Shown: positions 1 through 9,068, numbered from the stretch's first letter. The stretch is 58,785 nucleotides of DNA from a bacterium (GCA_902810715.1 CADDYS010000003.1:1-58785); one strand, 5' to 3'. A program made the numbers and translations. The notes: generated by a model from the sequence alone, not told the origin.

Positions 1-917
1 GAGCGGCTGACCCGAGGGTTCATCTCGATTACCACGATTCGCCCGTTTTCTGGATGGATGGCAAACTGGATGTTCGACCCGCCCGTCTCAACACCTATCT
101 CGCGCATAATCTCGATTGAGGCGTTGCGAAGACTCTGGTACTCAACGTCGGTTAGAGTCTGTGCGGGAGCAACCGTGATTGAGTCGCCTGTATGTACCCC
201 CATCGGGTCGAAGTTCTCAATAGAACAGATGATAACGACATTGTCTTTGAGATCGCGCATCACTTCAAGCTCGTACTCTTTCCAGCCGATTACCGACTCC
301 TCTACCAACACTTCTGAGACCGGGCTTAGCATAAGCCCGTTTGAGACTATGTTTATATACTCTTCCTTGTTGAAGGCTATGCCGCCTCCCGTTCCGCCAA
401 GGGTGAAGCTCGGGCGGACGACAAGGGGAAATCCAAGCTCGTCGGCCAGGGAGAGCGCGTCATTTAAGTTGTAGGCAAAGCCGCTTTGCGGCACCTCAAG
501 GCCGATTCTTTCCATCGCCGCCTTAAACTCGCTTCTATCCTCGGCTTTTCGAATAGCGGGGAGTTTGGCGCCGATAAGTTCAACACCGTATTTATCGAGC
601 ACCCCGCTCTCGGCAAGGGCAACTGCGGTATTTAAGCCGGTTTGCCCGCCAAGTGTGGGTAGAAGCGCCTGCGGCCTCTCCTTTGCAATAATCTTCTCAA
701 CGACCTCGGGGATGATCGGCTCGATGTAGGTGCGGTCGGCAAACTCGGGATCGGTCATGATTGTTGCCGGGTTGCTATTTACAAGCACTACCTCATAGCC
801 ATCCTCTTTCAACACCTTGCATGCCTGGGTACCGGAATAGTCAAATTCACAAGCCTGCCCGATAACGATCGGCCCCGAGCCGATGATTAAAATTTTCTGG
901 ATGTCGTTTCTTCTCAT
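1..917 (-). CDS. carB: Carbamoyl-phosphate synthase large subunit, N-terminal part (cut by window edge)
   Basis: The large subunit makes carbamoyl phosphate from bicarbonate, ammonia (from CarA) and two ATP, the first step of pyrimidine and arginine synthesis. About 305 codons are visible from an ATG at 917; the product starts [16 protein letters not shown] and continues with the first ATP-grasp half ([41 protein letters not shown]). The rest, including the second ATP-grasp half and the allosteric domain, lies beyond position 1. It is the last visible gene of the pyrR-pyrB-pyrC-carA-carB operon. A 205-bp spacer with a repeat element separates it from carA, and its Shine-Dalgarno sequence is weak (GCGAG). 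Confidence 0.96.
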   Translation of the reverse strand, partial: MRRNDIQKILIIGSGPIVIGQACEFDYSGTQACKVLKEDGYEVVLVNSNPATIMTDPEFADRTYIEPIIPEVVEKIIAKERPQALLPTLGGQTGLNTAVALAESGVLDKYGVELIGAKLPAIRKAEDRSEFKAAMERIGLEVPQSGFAYNLNDALSLADELGFPLVVRPSFTLGGTGGGIAFNKEEYINIVSNGLMLSPVSEVLVEESVIGWKEYELEVMRDLKDNVVIICSIENFDPMGVHTGDSITVAPAQTLTDVEYQSLRNASIEIMREIGVETGGSNIQFAIHPENGRIVVIEMNPRVSR

Positions 918-1122
918 AATCTCGCTTTCCGATAGCTAGTTTTCTTACCAACTTTTATAATGTTCGGGGACTTGTGCCCCGTTCCTCGGTTCGGCCAAAA
1001 GGCCACTGATACTTGGGTCTAGATTGTGGGTCCGTCAAAAGGCCAAAAGGTGAAAAGATAAAGAAGATTTTAAAATCCCCTTTTGGCCTTATGGCCTTTT
1101 CGCCTTTTGGCGAGCCATCGTT
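918..1122. repeat. carA-carB spacer with inverted repeat of family C (AAAAGGCC / CGCCTTTT words)
   Basis: The spacer carries quasi-tandem words of period about 9, AAAAGGCCAAAAGGTGAAAAG at 1037-1057, and an inverted copy at about 1077-1112 (CCTTTTGGCC, CCTTTTCGCC, TTTTGGCG). A shorter GGCCAAAAGGCC lies at 993-1004. The arms could form a long imperfect hairpin in the operon mRNA just after the carA stop codon. A related block is at 23627-23657 after ftsQ. No gene is seen in this spacer. Confidence 0.7.
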
Positions 1123-2286
1123 CTAGACCCTCATCATTTCTATGAATTGCTGGAATAGATATCTTGCATCATGCGGTCCCGGAGATGCCTCGGGGTGATA
1201 CTGCACTGAAAACGCCGGGATTTCCAGGCAGTGCAGCCCCTCAACCGTGCCGTCGTTTAGATTTATATGTGTAACTTCGATTTTGCCGAAGTCGCTTTTT
1301 CCGCTCCAGCCACCCAATGGGATGGTTTGGCCGACTTGCCAAGGCTTTTCTTCAATATTAAGAGACTTTGGGTCGACCGCAAATCCGTGATTCTGGCTGG
1401 TTATCTCAACTTTTCCGGATAGGAGATTCTTAACCGGTTGATTTCCCCCGCGATGCCCAAATTTTAACTTGTAGGTCTGTCCACCGACCGCAAGAGACAA
1501 AAGCTGGTGCCCAAGGCATATACCAAATATTGGCTTCTTGCCAAGCAACTCGCGAATGGTCTTTACAGCATAAGTTACCGCCGTGGGGTCGCCGGGCCCG
1601 TTGGACAAAAACACGCCATCCGGATTCATTGCAAGAACCTCGCCGGCGGGCGTTGCGGCAGGAACAACTTTTACATCGCAGCCGGCATTTACCAGACAGC
1701 GGAGGATATTTAACTTGATTCCAAAGTCAAAGGCAACAACCTTGTACTTACCCTTGTTTTCATTACTCCATTCGTAAGGCTCACCGGTGGTTACGCCTTT
1801 AACAAGGTCAAGCCCTACGATTGATGGAACGTTTCGCGCTTTTTCAACAACTGCGGCCTCGCTGTCTCCGTTGGTTGAGATTACGCCACGCATAGCGCCG
1901 ACACTTCGGATGTGCTTGGTGAGAGCGCGTGTGTCGACTCCTTCAATACCGACAATGCCGTTTTCCGCCAGGAAATCCTGAAGCGAGCCGTCTGCGCGCC
2001 AGTTACTGTAGACCGCGGATGCCTCGCGTACAATAAATCCCTCAACAAACGGTTTTTTTGACTCAAAGTCGTCTTTGTTTACACCGTAGTTGCCGATTAA
2101 CGGATAAGTCATTGTTACGACCTGCCCTGCGTAGGAAGGATCGGTTAAAATTTCCTGGTACCCGGTCATGCTCGTGTTAAAGACTACTTCCCCGCCGGTC
2201 TCCCCCGCTGCCCCGAATCCGTATCCATAAAATACCGTTCCGTCTTCAAGTGCAAGTATCGCCTTCTTTTTATTTAGTATGCTCAT
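1123..2286 (-). CDS. carA: Carbamoyl-phosphate synthase small (glutaminase) subunit
   Basis: This subunit hydrolyses glutamine and channels ammonia to CarB. It has the CPSase small-chain N-terminal domain ([25 protein letters not shown]) and a C-terminal class I glutamine amidotransferase domain with the nucleophile motif GICLGHQLL and the catalytic HPE in [10 protein letters not shown]. Full length of about 387 residues is normal. An in-frame GTG at 2292 overlaps the Shine-Dalgarno AAGGGG, so the ATG at 2286 ([10 protein letters not shown]), six bases downstream of it, is taken as the start. It lies in the pyr operon between pyrC and carB. Confidence 0.97.
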   Translation of the reverse strand: MSILNKKKAILALEDGTVFYGYGFGAAGETGGEVVFNTSMTGYQEILTDPSYAGQVVTMTYPLIGNYGVNKDDFESKKPFVEGFIVREASAVYSNWRADGSLQDFLAENGIVGIEGVDTRALTKHIRSVGAMRGVISTNGDSEAAVVEKARNVPSIVGLDLVKGVTTGEPYEWSNENKGKYKVVAFDFGIKLNILRCLVNAGCDVKVVPAATPAGEVLAMNPDGVFLSNGPGDPTAVTYAVKTIRELLGKKPIFGICLGHQLLSLAVGGQTYKLKFGHRGGNQPVKNLLSGKVEITSQNHGFAVDPKSLNIEEKPWQVGQTIPLGGWSGKSDFGKIEVTHINLNDGTVEGLHCLEIPAFSVQYHPEASPGPHDARYLFQQFIEMMRV

Positions 2287-2312
2287 TGCCACCCCTTGAA
2301 AAATACCTTATA

Positions 2313-2400
2313 GGCCCGCAGTTGCCTGATTTATCAGGCGTGCACTTGCACAGATTTGTGATTGCCTGATGAATCGGATAACTACAAATCGAGCAACTAC
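2313..2400. repeat. Repeat family D, degenerate triple copy at the pyrC stop codon
   Basis: Three diverged units of the GCCCGATTTATCGGGC/CAACTAC type lie here: 2321-2340 (GTTGCCTGATTTATCAGGC), 2360-2386 and 2386-2400. On the minus strand the pyrC TAG stop (2399-2397) is part of the unit, reading TAGTTGCTCGATTTGTAG. The same register of stop codon and repeat occurs at murG and pgk. Confidence 0.7.
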
Positions 2401-3740
2401 ACTTTAAACGCCCCACTAAAGCTTTTTGTCCTATTGTCCTTAACAAAATCCCCGTCTCTTATAACGGGATTGCCCCCACAAAAGATATCCGATACAACGC
2501 CTTTTAATCTCCACCCACCGTAAGGTGTGTTGATGCTTTTTGACTCAAACCTGCTAGGGTCAACCTCAAGTATAACGTTAGTATCGATGATTACCAGGTC
2601 AGCGATATCGCCAATCCCAATACTGCCCTTTGGTATACCCAGTATCTTAGACGGGTTGAGACTCATCTTAGCTATTGCCTCACTGAGGCTCACCACTCCT
2701 TTATCAACAATCTCTGTCAGGATCAATCCAAGGGTCGTCTCAAGACCGATTAAACCAAACGGTGCGTAGTCAAATTCCATCTCTTTTTCATGGCGGGCGT
2801 GGGGTGCGTGATCACTTGCAATAGTATCAATTACACCATCCTTCAAACCCTGGCGAAGCGCCTCGACATCTTGTCTCGTGCGAAGCGGCGGGTTTACTTT
2901 GAAGTTGGTATCATACCCCTGCAGATTTTCATCGGTTAAGATGAGATGGTGTGGTGTAACTTCACAGGTTACATTGATCCCCCGCTCTTTCGCCCGGCGC
3001 ACCAGCTCAAGGCTTCCCGCAGTGCTTAAGTGCGCGATATGAAGCCTCCCGCCGGTTAGCTCGGCAAGGATTATGTCTCGCGCCACAACGACTTCTTCCG
3101 CCGCAGCCGGTATTCCTTTTAGGCCAAGAACGGTCGACCAGTAACCTTCGTGCATCTGCCCGCCTCGGGCCAGATCGGCTTCCTCAGCATGAGATATAAC
3201 CGGCTTATCCCAAATCTTTGAGTACTCAAGAGCCCGCCTCATGAGTTGAGCATTCATTACGCACCTGCCGTCATCTGAAAACGCCACCGCACCGGCTTTA
3301 ACCATATCTCCCATCTCAGAGAGACGCTCTCCTGCAAGACCTCGGGTAATCGCGCCTATCGGGTAGACATTTCCAAAACCGACATCTGCAGCTTGATGTT
3401 TTATGTACTCAACAACCGAAGCCGAGTCGGTCACCGGGTCGGTATTGGGCATGCAGGCAACGCTTGTAAAGCCGCCCTTTGCCGCAGCATGAAGGCCGCT
3501 CTCCACAGTCTCCTCATCGGCCCTTCCCGGATCGCGCAAGTGAACGTGCATGTCCACCAGGCCCGGGGCCGCTATTTTCCCCGAAGCATCGATTACCTCG
3601 GCACCCGCCGCAACTTTTTTGCCGGCAAGGTTCTTGCTAACGGCGGCTATCCTGCCGTCTTCAATTAAAATATCCAGGTCGGCATCGACATGATTTGCGG
3701 GGTCGATAACCTGCCCGCCCTTAATCAGATACTTACTCAT
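2397..3740 (-). CDS. pyrC: Dihydroorotase
   Basis: Dihydroorotase cyclises carbamoyl-aspartate to dihydroorotate. The sequence is a type I amidohydrolase: metal ligands in DMHVHLRDPG (HxH), catalytic region SHAEE, HIAHLST and the metal/catalytic Asp in ASDHAPH. Translation starts at the tandem ATG-ATG at 3743/3740, four to five bases after GCAGGA; MSKYLIKGGQVIDP is the usual N-terminus, so a longer reading upstream is rejected. It overlaps the pyrB stop codon by a few bases, which indicates translational coupling. The stop codon is embedded in a family D repeat. Confidence 0.96.
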   Translation of the reverse strand: MSKYLIKGGQVIDPANHVDADLDILIEDGRIAAVSKNLAGKKVAAGAEVIDASGKIAAPGLVDMHVHLRDPGRADEETVESGLHAAAKGGFTSVACMPNTDPVTDSASVVEYIKHQAADVGFGNVYPIGAITRGLAGERLSEMGDMVKAGAVAFSDDGRCVMNAQLMRRALEYSKIWDKPVISHAEEADLARGGQMHEGYWSTVLGLKGIPAAAEEVVVARDIILAELTGGRLHIAHLSTAGSLELVRRAKERGINVTCEVTPHHLILTDENLQGYDTNFKVNPPLRTRQDVEALRQGLKDGVIDTIASDHAPHARHEKEMEFDYAPFGLIGLETTLGLILTEIVDKGVVSLSEAIAKMSLNPSKILGIPKGSIGIGDIADLVIIDTNVILEVDPSRFESKSINTPYGGWRLKGVVSDIFCGGNPVIRDGDFVKDNRTKSFSGAFKV

Positions 3741-4665
3741 CATTTCCTGCACCACCCAGCAGTAGATACAATACCGCCATTCTAACCGCAACCCCGTTTG
3801 TCACCTGAGTTGTTATAACCGCCTGCGGCATATCGGCAATCTCAGGCGCAATCTCAACTCCCCTGTTTATAGGGCCGGGGTGCATAACTATTAAGTCGGG
3901 TTTAGTCATCTGTAACCGCTTCTTATTCAACCCGTAAAGAACCGCATACTCGCGAAGCGACGGAAAAAGAGGCTCTCCTTGACGCTCAAGTTGTATCCTT
4001 AACAGATATAGGATATCTATCTCGTGAAGTACTGAGTCCAGGTTGTATGACACCTTTACGCCCAGCTCCTCAACATCTTTTGGGATAAGGGTCGGTGGGC
4101 CTACAACAATAACATCCGAGCCCATTTTCTTTAAAGCCAGGATATTTGACCTCGCCACCCGGCTGTGCAGAATATCGCCCACTATCGCGACTTTCAGTCC
4201 GTTTAACGTGCCGAATTCCTGGCGGATTGTAAAAAGATCGAGCAGCGCCTGCGTGGGATGCTCATGTGAACCGTCGCCGGCATTTACAACACTGCATTCC
4301 ATGTATTTTGCAAGAAGCTCGGCCGATCCTGAGGCCGAGTGTCTGATAATTACCAAGTCGGACGACATCGCCTCTATCGTCTGCGCGGTGTCTTTGATAC
4401 TCTCGCCCTTTGCAACCGCACTTGTGCTCTTTGAGATGTTAACCGTATCCGCGCTGAGCCGCTTTGCGGCAAGCTCAAAGGATGTTCTGGTTCTCGTACT
4501 AGGTTCTAAGAAAAGCGTGACTATGGTCCTTCCTCTAAGTGTCGGAACCTTTTTAATCGGCCGCTCAGAAATTTCCTTAAACGACTCAGCCATATCAAGG
4601 ATAAGCGTTATCTCATCACCTGTTAGTTGGTTAATGCTGACCAGGTCTTTATGCCTTAAGCCCAT
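3733..4665 (-). CDS. pyrB: Aspartate carbamoyltransferase catalytic subunit
   Basis: This enzyme joins carbamoyl phosphate and aspartate to carbamoyl-aspartate, the committed pyrimidine step. Visible motifs are EPSTRTRTSFE (carbamoyl-phosphate site), HPTQALLDLF, and HPGPINRGVEI near the C-terminus. At 310 residues it is a normal catalytic chain. No pyrI regulatory subunit is present, so control probably lies in PyrR attenuation. The start ATG overlaps the pyrR stop by one base (TAATG). Confidence 0.97.
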   Translation of the reverse strand: MGLRHKDLVSINQLTGDEITLILDMAESFKEISERPIKKVPTLRGRTIVTLFLEPSTRTRTSFELAAKRLSADTVNISKSTSAVAKGESIKDTAQTIEAMSSDLVIIRHSASGSAELLAKYMECSVVNAGDGSHEHPTQALLDLFTIRQEFGTLNGLKVAIVGDILHSRVARSNILALKKMGSDVIVVGPPTLIPKDVEELGVKVSYNLDSVLHEIDILYLLRIQLERQGEPLFPSLREYAVLYGLNKKRLQMTKPDLIVMHPGPINRGVEIAPEIADMPQAVITTQVTNGVAVRMAVLYLLLGGAGNDE

Positions 4666-5207
4666 TACTCTTCTTCTCCGATTGCAACCAAGTCTTCACC
4701 ATCAACTTCCGCTACATGTACCCGTACATGTTCTTTCCGCGATGTCGGGATGTTTTTGCCGATGTAATCCGCCCGTATGGGAAGCTCCCGGTGACCACGG
4801 TCTATTATGACGGCAAGTTGCACCGCTGCCGGCCTTCCGTAATCCATGATCGCATCCATGGACGCCCTCGTCGTGCGCCCGGTAAAAAGGACATCGTCTA
4901 CCAGGATGATCGTCTTTCCCGTAACATCAAACGGTATTTCGGTCTTATATATCTTTGGGTGCGAATACATGGCCACATCGTCGCGGTAGAAGGTCACATC
5001 TAGCGCACCCACCGGAAGTTCGACGCCCTCGATATCCTTAATCTTACTTGCCAGCCTCTGGGCAAAAAAAATACCGCGGTTGCGGATACCTACTAAAGCT
5101 AAATTCTCCGCACCACGGTTCTTCTCCAAAACTTCATGGGCGATCCTGGTGATGGCCCGCCCCATGGCTTCGCTATCCATTACCAGTGCTTTTTCCTTAA
5201 AACCCAT
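4665..5207 (-). CDS. pyrR: PyrR, bifunctional pyr operon attenuation regulator / uracil phosphoribosyltransferase
   Basis: PyrR binds UMP and the pyr leader RNA and causes early termination when pyrimidines are plentiful; it also has uracil phosphoribosyltransferase activity in the family. The PRPP loop IILVDDVLFTGRTTRAS is clear. The ATG at 5207 (MGFKEKALVMD) has Shine-Dalgarno GGGAGC six bases upstream, so a longer reading from 5231, which would start inside the attenuator tail, is rejected. The upstream leader contains an exact PyrR-binding loop and a terminator, described separately. It is the first gene of the pyr operon. Confidence 0.96.
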   Translation of the reverse strand: MGFKEKALVMDSEAMGRAITRIAHEVLEKNRGAENLALVGIRNRGIFFAQRLASKIKDIEGVELPVGALDVTFYRDDVAMYSHPKIYKTEIPFDVTGKTIILVDDVLFTGRTTRASMDAIMDYGRPAAVQLAVIIDRGHRELPIRADYIGKNIPTSRKEHVRVHVAEVDGEDLVAIGEEE

Positions 5208-5229
5208 TGTTAGCTCCCTATCTTTACGC

Positions 5230-5263
5230 AAAAAAATACCTTCTCTGCAGGCTGCACGAAGGT
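5230..5263 (-). terminator. Intrinsic terminator (attenuator) of the pyr operon leader
   Basis: On the minus strand ACCTTC, an inner TGCA/TGCA pair, then GAAGGT are followed by ATTTTTTT. This hairpin plus U-tract ends about 23 bases before the pyrR start codon, the position expected for a PyrR-controlled attenuator. Confidence 0.85.
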
Positions 5264-5312
5264 GGGCTTGTTAAATAGCGATATTAAACCGTATTCTTTT
5301 ACCATCCTTACC

Positions 5313-5326
5313 AGCCTCGCAGGACT
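5313..5326 (-). promoter_or_regulatory. PyrR-binding loop (anti-antiterminator) in the pyr leader
   Basis: The minus strand reads AGTCCTGCGAGGCT, which agrees at every position with the known PyrR binding consensus ARUCCNGNGAGGYU. It is flanked by CCTT and AAGG, which can pair to form the anti-antiterminator stem. It lies between the candidate promoter (5346-5374) and the terminator hairpin (5238-5263). Confidence 0.9.
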
Positions 5327-5345
5327 AGACTTAAAGGTCTCAATA

Positions 5346-5374
5346 ATATTATCAGAAAGCCGGATACAGTGCAA
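5346..5374 (-). promoter_or_regulatory. Candidate sigma-A-type promoter of the pyr operon
   Basis: On the minus strand TTGCAC (-35) and TAATAT (-10) are separated by 17 bases. The promoter sits just downstream of the preceding membrane-protein gene and just upstream of the PyrR loop, as expected. Confidence 0.6.
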
Positions 5375-5392
5375 CCGGTTTTCGATGTCTTG

Positions 5393-5743
5393 TCACATTT
5401 TACTCAACGAAAAAAGAGCGAGCAGGAGAACCGGAACGAAGATGGAGAGAACAGCAAAAATTATTAGGGTTCTCTCTCGCGTGAGTAAAGCCCCTACACA
5501 TAAAGCAAAAGGTAGTAAAAAGAACGTAAAAGGAAAACTAAATGGTAGCATGAGAGAGCTGACTACTCCTCTTCTATCAATGATTTGGCCCGAGCTAGTA
5601 AATAATAGGGTGATATTAAATATAAGAGCTACCAAAGTAAACAAGGCTAGAAACCAAATAAATTTGCGCTTTGTTTTAAGTGCCGTTATTGCTAAGCCAA
5701 TAAAATAAAATAAAAGCAATAACTGCACTACCGGTAGTCTCAT
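5393..5743 (-). CDS. Small integral membrane protein of unknown function
   Basis: I do not recognise this 116-residue protein. It is strongly hydrophobic with about four predicted membrane segments (LLLLFYFIGLAI, FLALFTLVALIF, a stretch around SFPFTFFLLPFALCVGALL, and IIFAVLSIFVPVLLLALF). The ATG at 5743 follows GTGAGGT by five bases; a GTG at 5755 overlaps that Shine-Dalgarno and is rejected. It starts 18 bases after the stop of the metalloprotease gene, so the two are probably one transcription unit. The opposite strand also has an open frame, but that one lacks a ribosome-binding site and membrane pattern. Confidence 0.6.
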   Translation of the reverse strand: MRLPVVQLLLLFYFIGLAITALKTKRKFIWFLALFTLVALIFNITLLFTSSGQIIDRRGVVSSLMLPFSFPFTFFLLPFALCVGALLTRERTLIIFAVLSIFVPVLLLALFSLSKM

Positions 5744-5761
5744 AACCGACCTCACTGTAAT

Positions 5762-6682
5762 TTATTCATCCGCCCCATCGTCTACATTCTCAAGATTACG
5801 TAATTGCCTGCGCTTCCTTATTGGCGCAATAACGATTACCAGAATTACAAGACCACCAAGAATATACCACCCGACATCGCGAAGTTGCGTTAGCCAGATG
5901 TTGGTGGCTTGGCTGTGTGCGTACTCCTTCCATTTAGCGTTTATTGTGTCCTGGCTAAGCCCTAGTTCCTGCATAAGGGCATCGTTAAAACTTGCGCCTG
6001 CCTGCATCCTCCCGATCGCTTTGTAGAGCTTTTGCTCGCCAAATTTGCTCACAATAAAGTTTACGACCATGTAACCTTGAGCATAATCCTGCCTGCTGGC
6101 CGAAGTATCGAGAGATTGACTCGCACTGCCGACAAGGTCGGGAATATCTCGTGTCAAAGCGTACTTTTCAATTTCCGCAGCCTCAGCTCCAGGTTGAGAG
6201 TCATATATCGCTAAGCCTTCAATAAACCATATAGGTACGGTATTTATCCTGGGCACGCTGCGCATAAACATAATATGGCTTATCTCATGCCCCAAAGTTA
6301 TGGTTGAGTTTCCCGTGCCAAGAAAAACCGCAATAAGGTTCTGGCTAGGAGAGGCATACCCTGCGGCATCGCTAGAGGGACTTCCGCTTAAAAACGCTGC
6401 CTGGTCGGTGTATATATATAGGTTGATGGGCTGGCTCTGGTTGTATTTATAGCGCAAAGCCATTTCGGAGTAGATTCCCTCAGCGATCCGACCTATCTGT
6501 TCTACGTCCGCCCTTTTTGTCGCGTGGATTACAAAATGTGGAGTGCTGATTGTGGCCCAGTCATTTTGGGAAGTTATAGCAAAAGAGCTAAACGGAGTGA
6601 GTATTAAAACAAGGATCGCCAATGCCACAACCCCTGCCAAAAAAGCCTTAACACTCACCTTGTGCGATGACATTTTCTGCAT
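5762..6682 (-). CDS. Membrane-anchored peptidase MA-like metalloprotease
   Basis: The product has an N-terminal signal-anchor (residues about 8-35), an extracytoplasmic domain with the zinc motif HEISH followed by WFIEGLAIY (third ligand Glu in a gluzincin-type arrangement), and a second membrane segment near the C-terminus (WYILGGLVILVIVIAPI) followed by a charged cytoplasmic tail. This architecture matches the peptidase MA family of putative membrane zinc proteases. The substrate is unknown. The ATG at 6682 has a loose AAGGAAAT upstream. It is followed by the small membrane protein and lies divergent from the nuclease gene at 6886. Confidence 0.8.
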   Translation of the reverse strand: MQKMSSHKVSVKAFLAGVVALAILVLILTPFSSFAITSQNDWATISTPHFVIHATKRADVEQIGRIAEGIYSEMALRYKYNQSQPINLYIYTDQAAFLSGSPSSDAAGYASPSQNLIAVFLGTGNSTITLGHEISHIMFMRSVPRINTVPIWFIEGLAIYDSQPGAEAAEIEKYALTRDIPDLVGSASQSLDTSASRQDYAQGYMVVNFIVSKFGEQKLYKAIGRMQAGASFNDALMQELGLSQDTINAKWKEYAHSQATNIWLTQLRDVGWYILGGLVILVIVIAPIRKRRQLRNLENVDDGADE

Positions 6683-6885
6683 CTAGTTTATTTCCTTAAC
6701 TATCTCCACCAGCGCTGGGACGCATTAATTCTTGTTCCTTTTAATCGATAAGCATTCTTCTACTGATAGTAGCCTGTAAAAAGTAAACCATCAATTTATA
6801 TGTGACGCTGTACCTTGACCCCCTTCAACTGCTCAGGTAAACTGGTCAGGTGTAACCTACCAACCTGTAACCTTCAGGAGCAAAC

Positions 6886-8085
6886 GTGAGACTAAGTTAT
6901 TCAGCGATATCAACATACCAGAAATGCCCTCTCTCCTACAAATTTTTATATGTTGATAGACTGCCCACCAAACCATCGCATCACTTAAGTTTTGGAAGCA
7001 GTATTCACTCTGCGCTTGAGTTTTTCTATAACGTAGAAGTTGCCGAGCCTTGTAGTCTGGATCGCCTGCTTGAAGAGCTTGATAATGTCTGGCTTAGTGA
7101 AGGATACGAGAATGAATCTCATGAAGTGCAGTATAAGGAAAAAGGGCGGGCGATTCTTACACAGTTTTATAATGAAAACGTTCTCGCTTTCGCTGTACCC
7201 ATCGCAGTAGAAAAACGATTTGCCTTGGATATGGATGGTATAACGCTCAGTGGCATAATCGACCGTGTCGATAGACTTTCAAACGGTGGGATTGAGATCA
7301 TCGATTATAAGACGAACGAAAAACTACCACCAAAAACCAAGATCAATACCGACCTGCAACTCCCTATTTACCACATGGCAATCGAGGAATTATATGGGAC
7401 AGCCCCAGAAAAACTTACGCTTTATTTTTTGGTTCCTAACCGGCAAATTAGCACCCGCAAGACAAAAAACGATGTAACAAAAGCCAAGGACACGATTTTT
7501 AAGGTCGCCGATAATATCCGGTCGAAAAAATTTGATCCTTTCAAAAACCCACTCTGCCCCTGGTGCGATTTTATCGAGCTTTGTCCGCTACATAAAGACG
7601 ACCCGGTTATACTGGCTAGGGCTGCCGCAAACGGTAAGACCTCTACGGGCAAAAGCTTAAAAACTGCCGAGCCCAAGGCCGCAATTGAAGAGCTAAAAAA
7701 GAGTGCGACCGAGATAGAAAATGCAGTTGACGAGTATCTTGAGTTGATAGAGAAGATAAACGGGGCACGGTCACGCCTGGGTGAGCTACAGTCGATCATC
7801 CACAACTACTGTGAATCGAACGGCCTTGCTTCAGTTAGCGGCACGCGGGGAGAGCTTAGTAGAGAGGCGCGTAAAACCACTCATTATAACATTGATAAGC
7901 TACGTGAGCTTTTGGAACCGCGTGGGCTATGGGAGAAAGTTCTCGATGTTAACGGCCATCTTCTGAAAAAGCTTCTTGACGATGCGTCCTCGCAAGGAGA
8001 ACTGCGCAAAATTATTGAGACCGCCAAAGAAGTTGAAGAAATAAGTTATGTGCTGTATGTGAAAGATGAGCCGACAGAGGAATAA
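6886..8085 (+). CDS. Stand-alone PD-(D/E)XK nuclease of the RecB/AddB/Cas4 type with Fe-S cysteines
   Basis: The N-terminal 240 residues form a RecB-like nuclease: SYSAISTYQKCP start motif (Cys14), His41, GIIDRVDRL with Asp126, IIDYKT (Asp140, Lys142), QLPIYHMA (Gln158, Tyr162) and the C-terminal cysteines 224, 227 and 233 in CPWCDFIELC. The four cysteines match the 4Fe-4S clamp of AddB and Cas4. Residues about 260-399 are a charged, partly coiled-coil extension I do not recognise. There is no helicase domain and no Cas neighbour, so a DNA-repair or unknown role is likelier than CRISPR adaptation. It starts with GTG, supported by CAGGAG five bases upstream. It is the only plus-strand gene between 1 and 43 kb. 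Confidence 0.85.
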   Translation: MRLSYSAISTYQKCPLSYKFLYVDRLPTKPSHHLSFGSSIHSALEFFYNVEVAEPCSLDRLLEELDNVWLSEGYENESHEVQYKEKGRAILTQFYNENVLAFAVPIAVEKRFALDMDGITLSGIIDRVDRLSNGGIEIIDYKTNEKLPPKTKINTDLQLPIYHMAIEELYGTAPEKLTLYFLVPNRQISTRKTKNDVTKAKDTIFKVADNIRSKKFDPFKNPLCPWCDFIELCPLHKDDPVILARAAANGKTSTGKSLKTAEPKAAIEELKKSATEIENAVDEYLELIEKINGARSRLGELQSIIHNYCESNGLASVSGTRGELSREARKTTHYNIDKLRELLEPRGLWEKVLDVNGHLLKKLLDDASSQGELRKIIETAKEVEEISYVLYVKDEPTEE

Positions 8086-8113
8086 AAGAAATTCAAAATT
8101 ATCTATCCCTCAA

Positions 8114-8992
8114 TCAAAACTCTCCCCTAAAACAATAACCTATCAACTTATATATAAGTTTTGCCGCAAGAAAATCGCTCGCCGGGTTTCCCGGGATGGG
8201 ACAAAGCTCGACTAAATCAAAGCCAATGATCCTTTTATGAAATGTGACCTCCCGCAGGATATCAAGGATTTCGTACCAGCTCAAGCCTCCCGGCTCGGGG
8301 GTGCCGACTGCCGGCACCTCGGACGGGTCGAAAACATCCATATCAATCGTTACGTAAACGGTATCGGTTAAGGCATCAACGATCTCTTCTACCCCGTAGT
8401 AACCATAGCGATACTGCCTGGCCGTCACCGAGAAAATATTGTTCGCCTTGATAAATTTAGCCTCTTCTTTACTACTATTTCGTATACCGACCTGAGCGAT
8501 CTTTATCCCCTCGTCGTAGATACGTCTCATGACGCAGGCGTGACTGTACTGCGTGTTCTCGTACTCCTCGCGAAGATCGGTATGCGCATCAAGTTGCAAA
8601 ACGCTGATCTCAGGATAGAAGTCTTTAATTGCCCGAGCAGCCCCGATAGTAAGCGAGTGCTCACCACCTATCATAACCGGGAATTTCTCCGCCTCAAGAA
8701 CGTCGAGAAACACCCGCCGTATCATTTCAGACTCGTATTTCGGCCCCTCCATATTTGGCATAACTTCGTTAAAAGTGTGGATGCCGACTTTGTCGTAGAT
8801 CTCTGTCTCTAATTCCTCATCATAGAGCTCTACCTGCCGGGATGCATTAATAATCGCAAGCGGAGCCTCCCGGGTGCCGGCCCTGAAAGAGGCCGTGGAA
8901 TCATAAGGTACCGGCAAAATCACAACCTTGGATTCCTCAAAAGAATTATGCGTATCAATTCCTAAAAAATTAAATGGTAAGGTTGAATACAA
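8114..8992 (-). CDS. speB: Agmatinase / ureohydrolase family enzyme
   Basis: Agmatinase releases urea from agmatine to give putrescine. The manganese-binding motifs of ureohydrolases are all present: GGEHS, DAHTDLR and TIDMDVFDP, followed by the GTPEPGGLSW signature. A TTG at 9004 precedes the Shine-Dalgarno; the TTG at 8992 (MYSTLPFNFLG) has GGAGG five bases upstream and is chosen. It lies downstream of the DHS-like and speD genes but behind a strong terminator (9069-9101), so it may be only partly co-transcribed. Agmatinase is preferred over arginase or guanidinobutyrase by sequence and context. Confidence 0.88.
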   Translation of the reverse strand: MYSTLPFNFLGIDTHNSFEESKVVILPVPYDSTASFRAGTREAPLAIINASRQVELYDEELETEIYDKVGIHTFNEVMPNMEGPKYESEMIRRVFLDVLEAEKFPVMIGGEHSLTIGAARAIKDFYPEISVLQLDAHTDLREEYENTQYSHACVMRRIYDEGIKIAQVGIRNSSKEEAKFIKANNIFSVTARQYRYGYYGVEEIVDALTDTVYVTIDMDVFDPSEVPAVGTPEPGGLSWYEILDILREVTFHKRIIGFDLVELCPIPGNPASDFLAAKLIYKLIGYCFRGEF

Positions 8993-9068
8993 TAAAACCT
9001 CCAATTAAGAAATCAGCCCTGCTAAATAGCAGAGCATCCACTCTATTATACCTTAAATTAAAAATATA

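Noticed and set aside
4043-4810. 255-codon plus-strand open frame
   Set aside because: It is antisense to pyrB and pyrR, which have full family motifs; no ribosome-binding site and no recognisable protein pattern.
6886-8085. Cas4
   Set aside because: Motifs are similar, but the protein is about twice the usual Cas4 length and there is no CRISPR or cas gene nearby.
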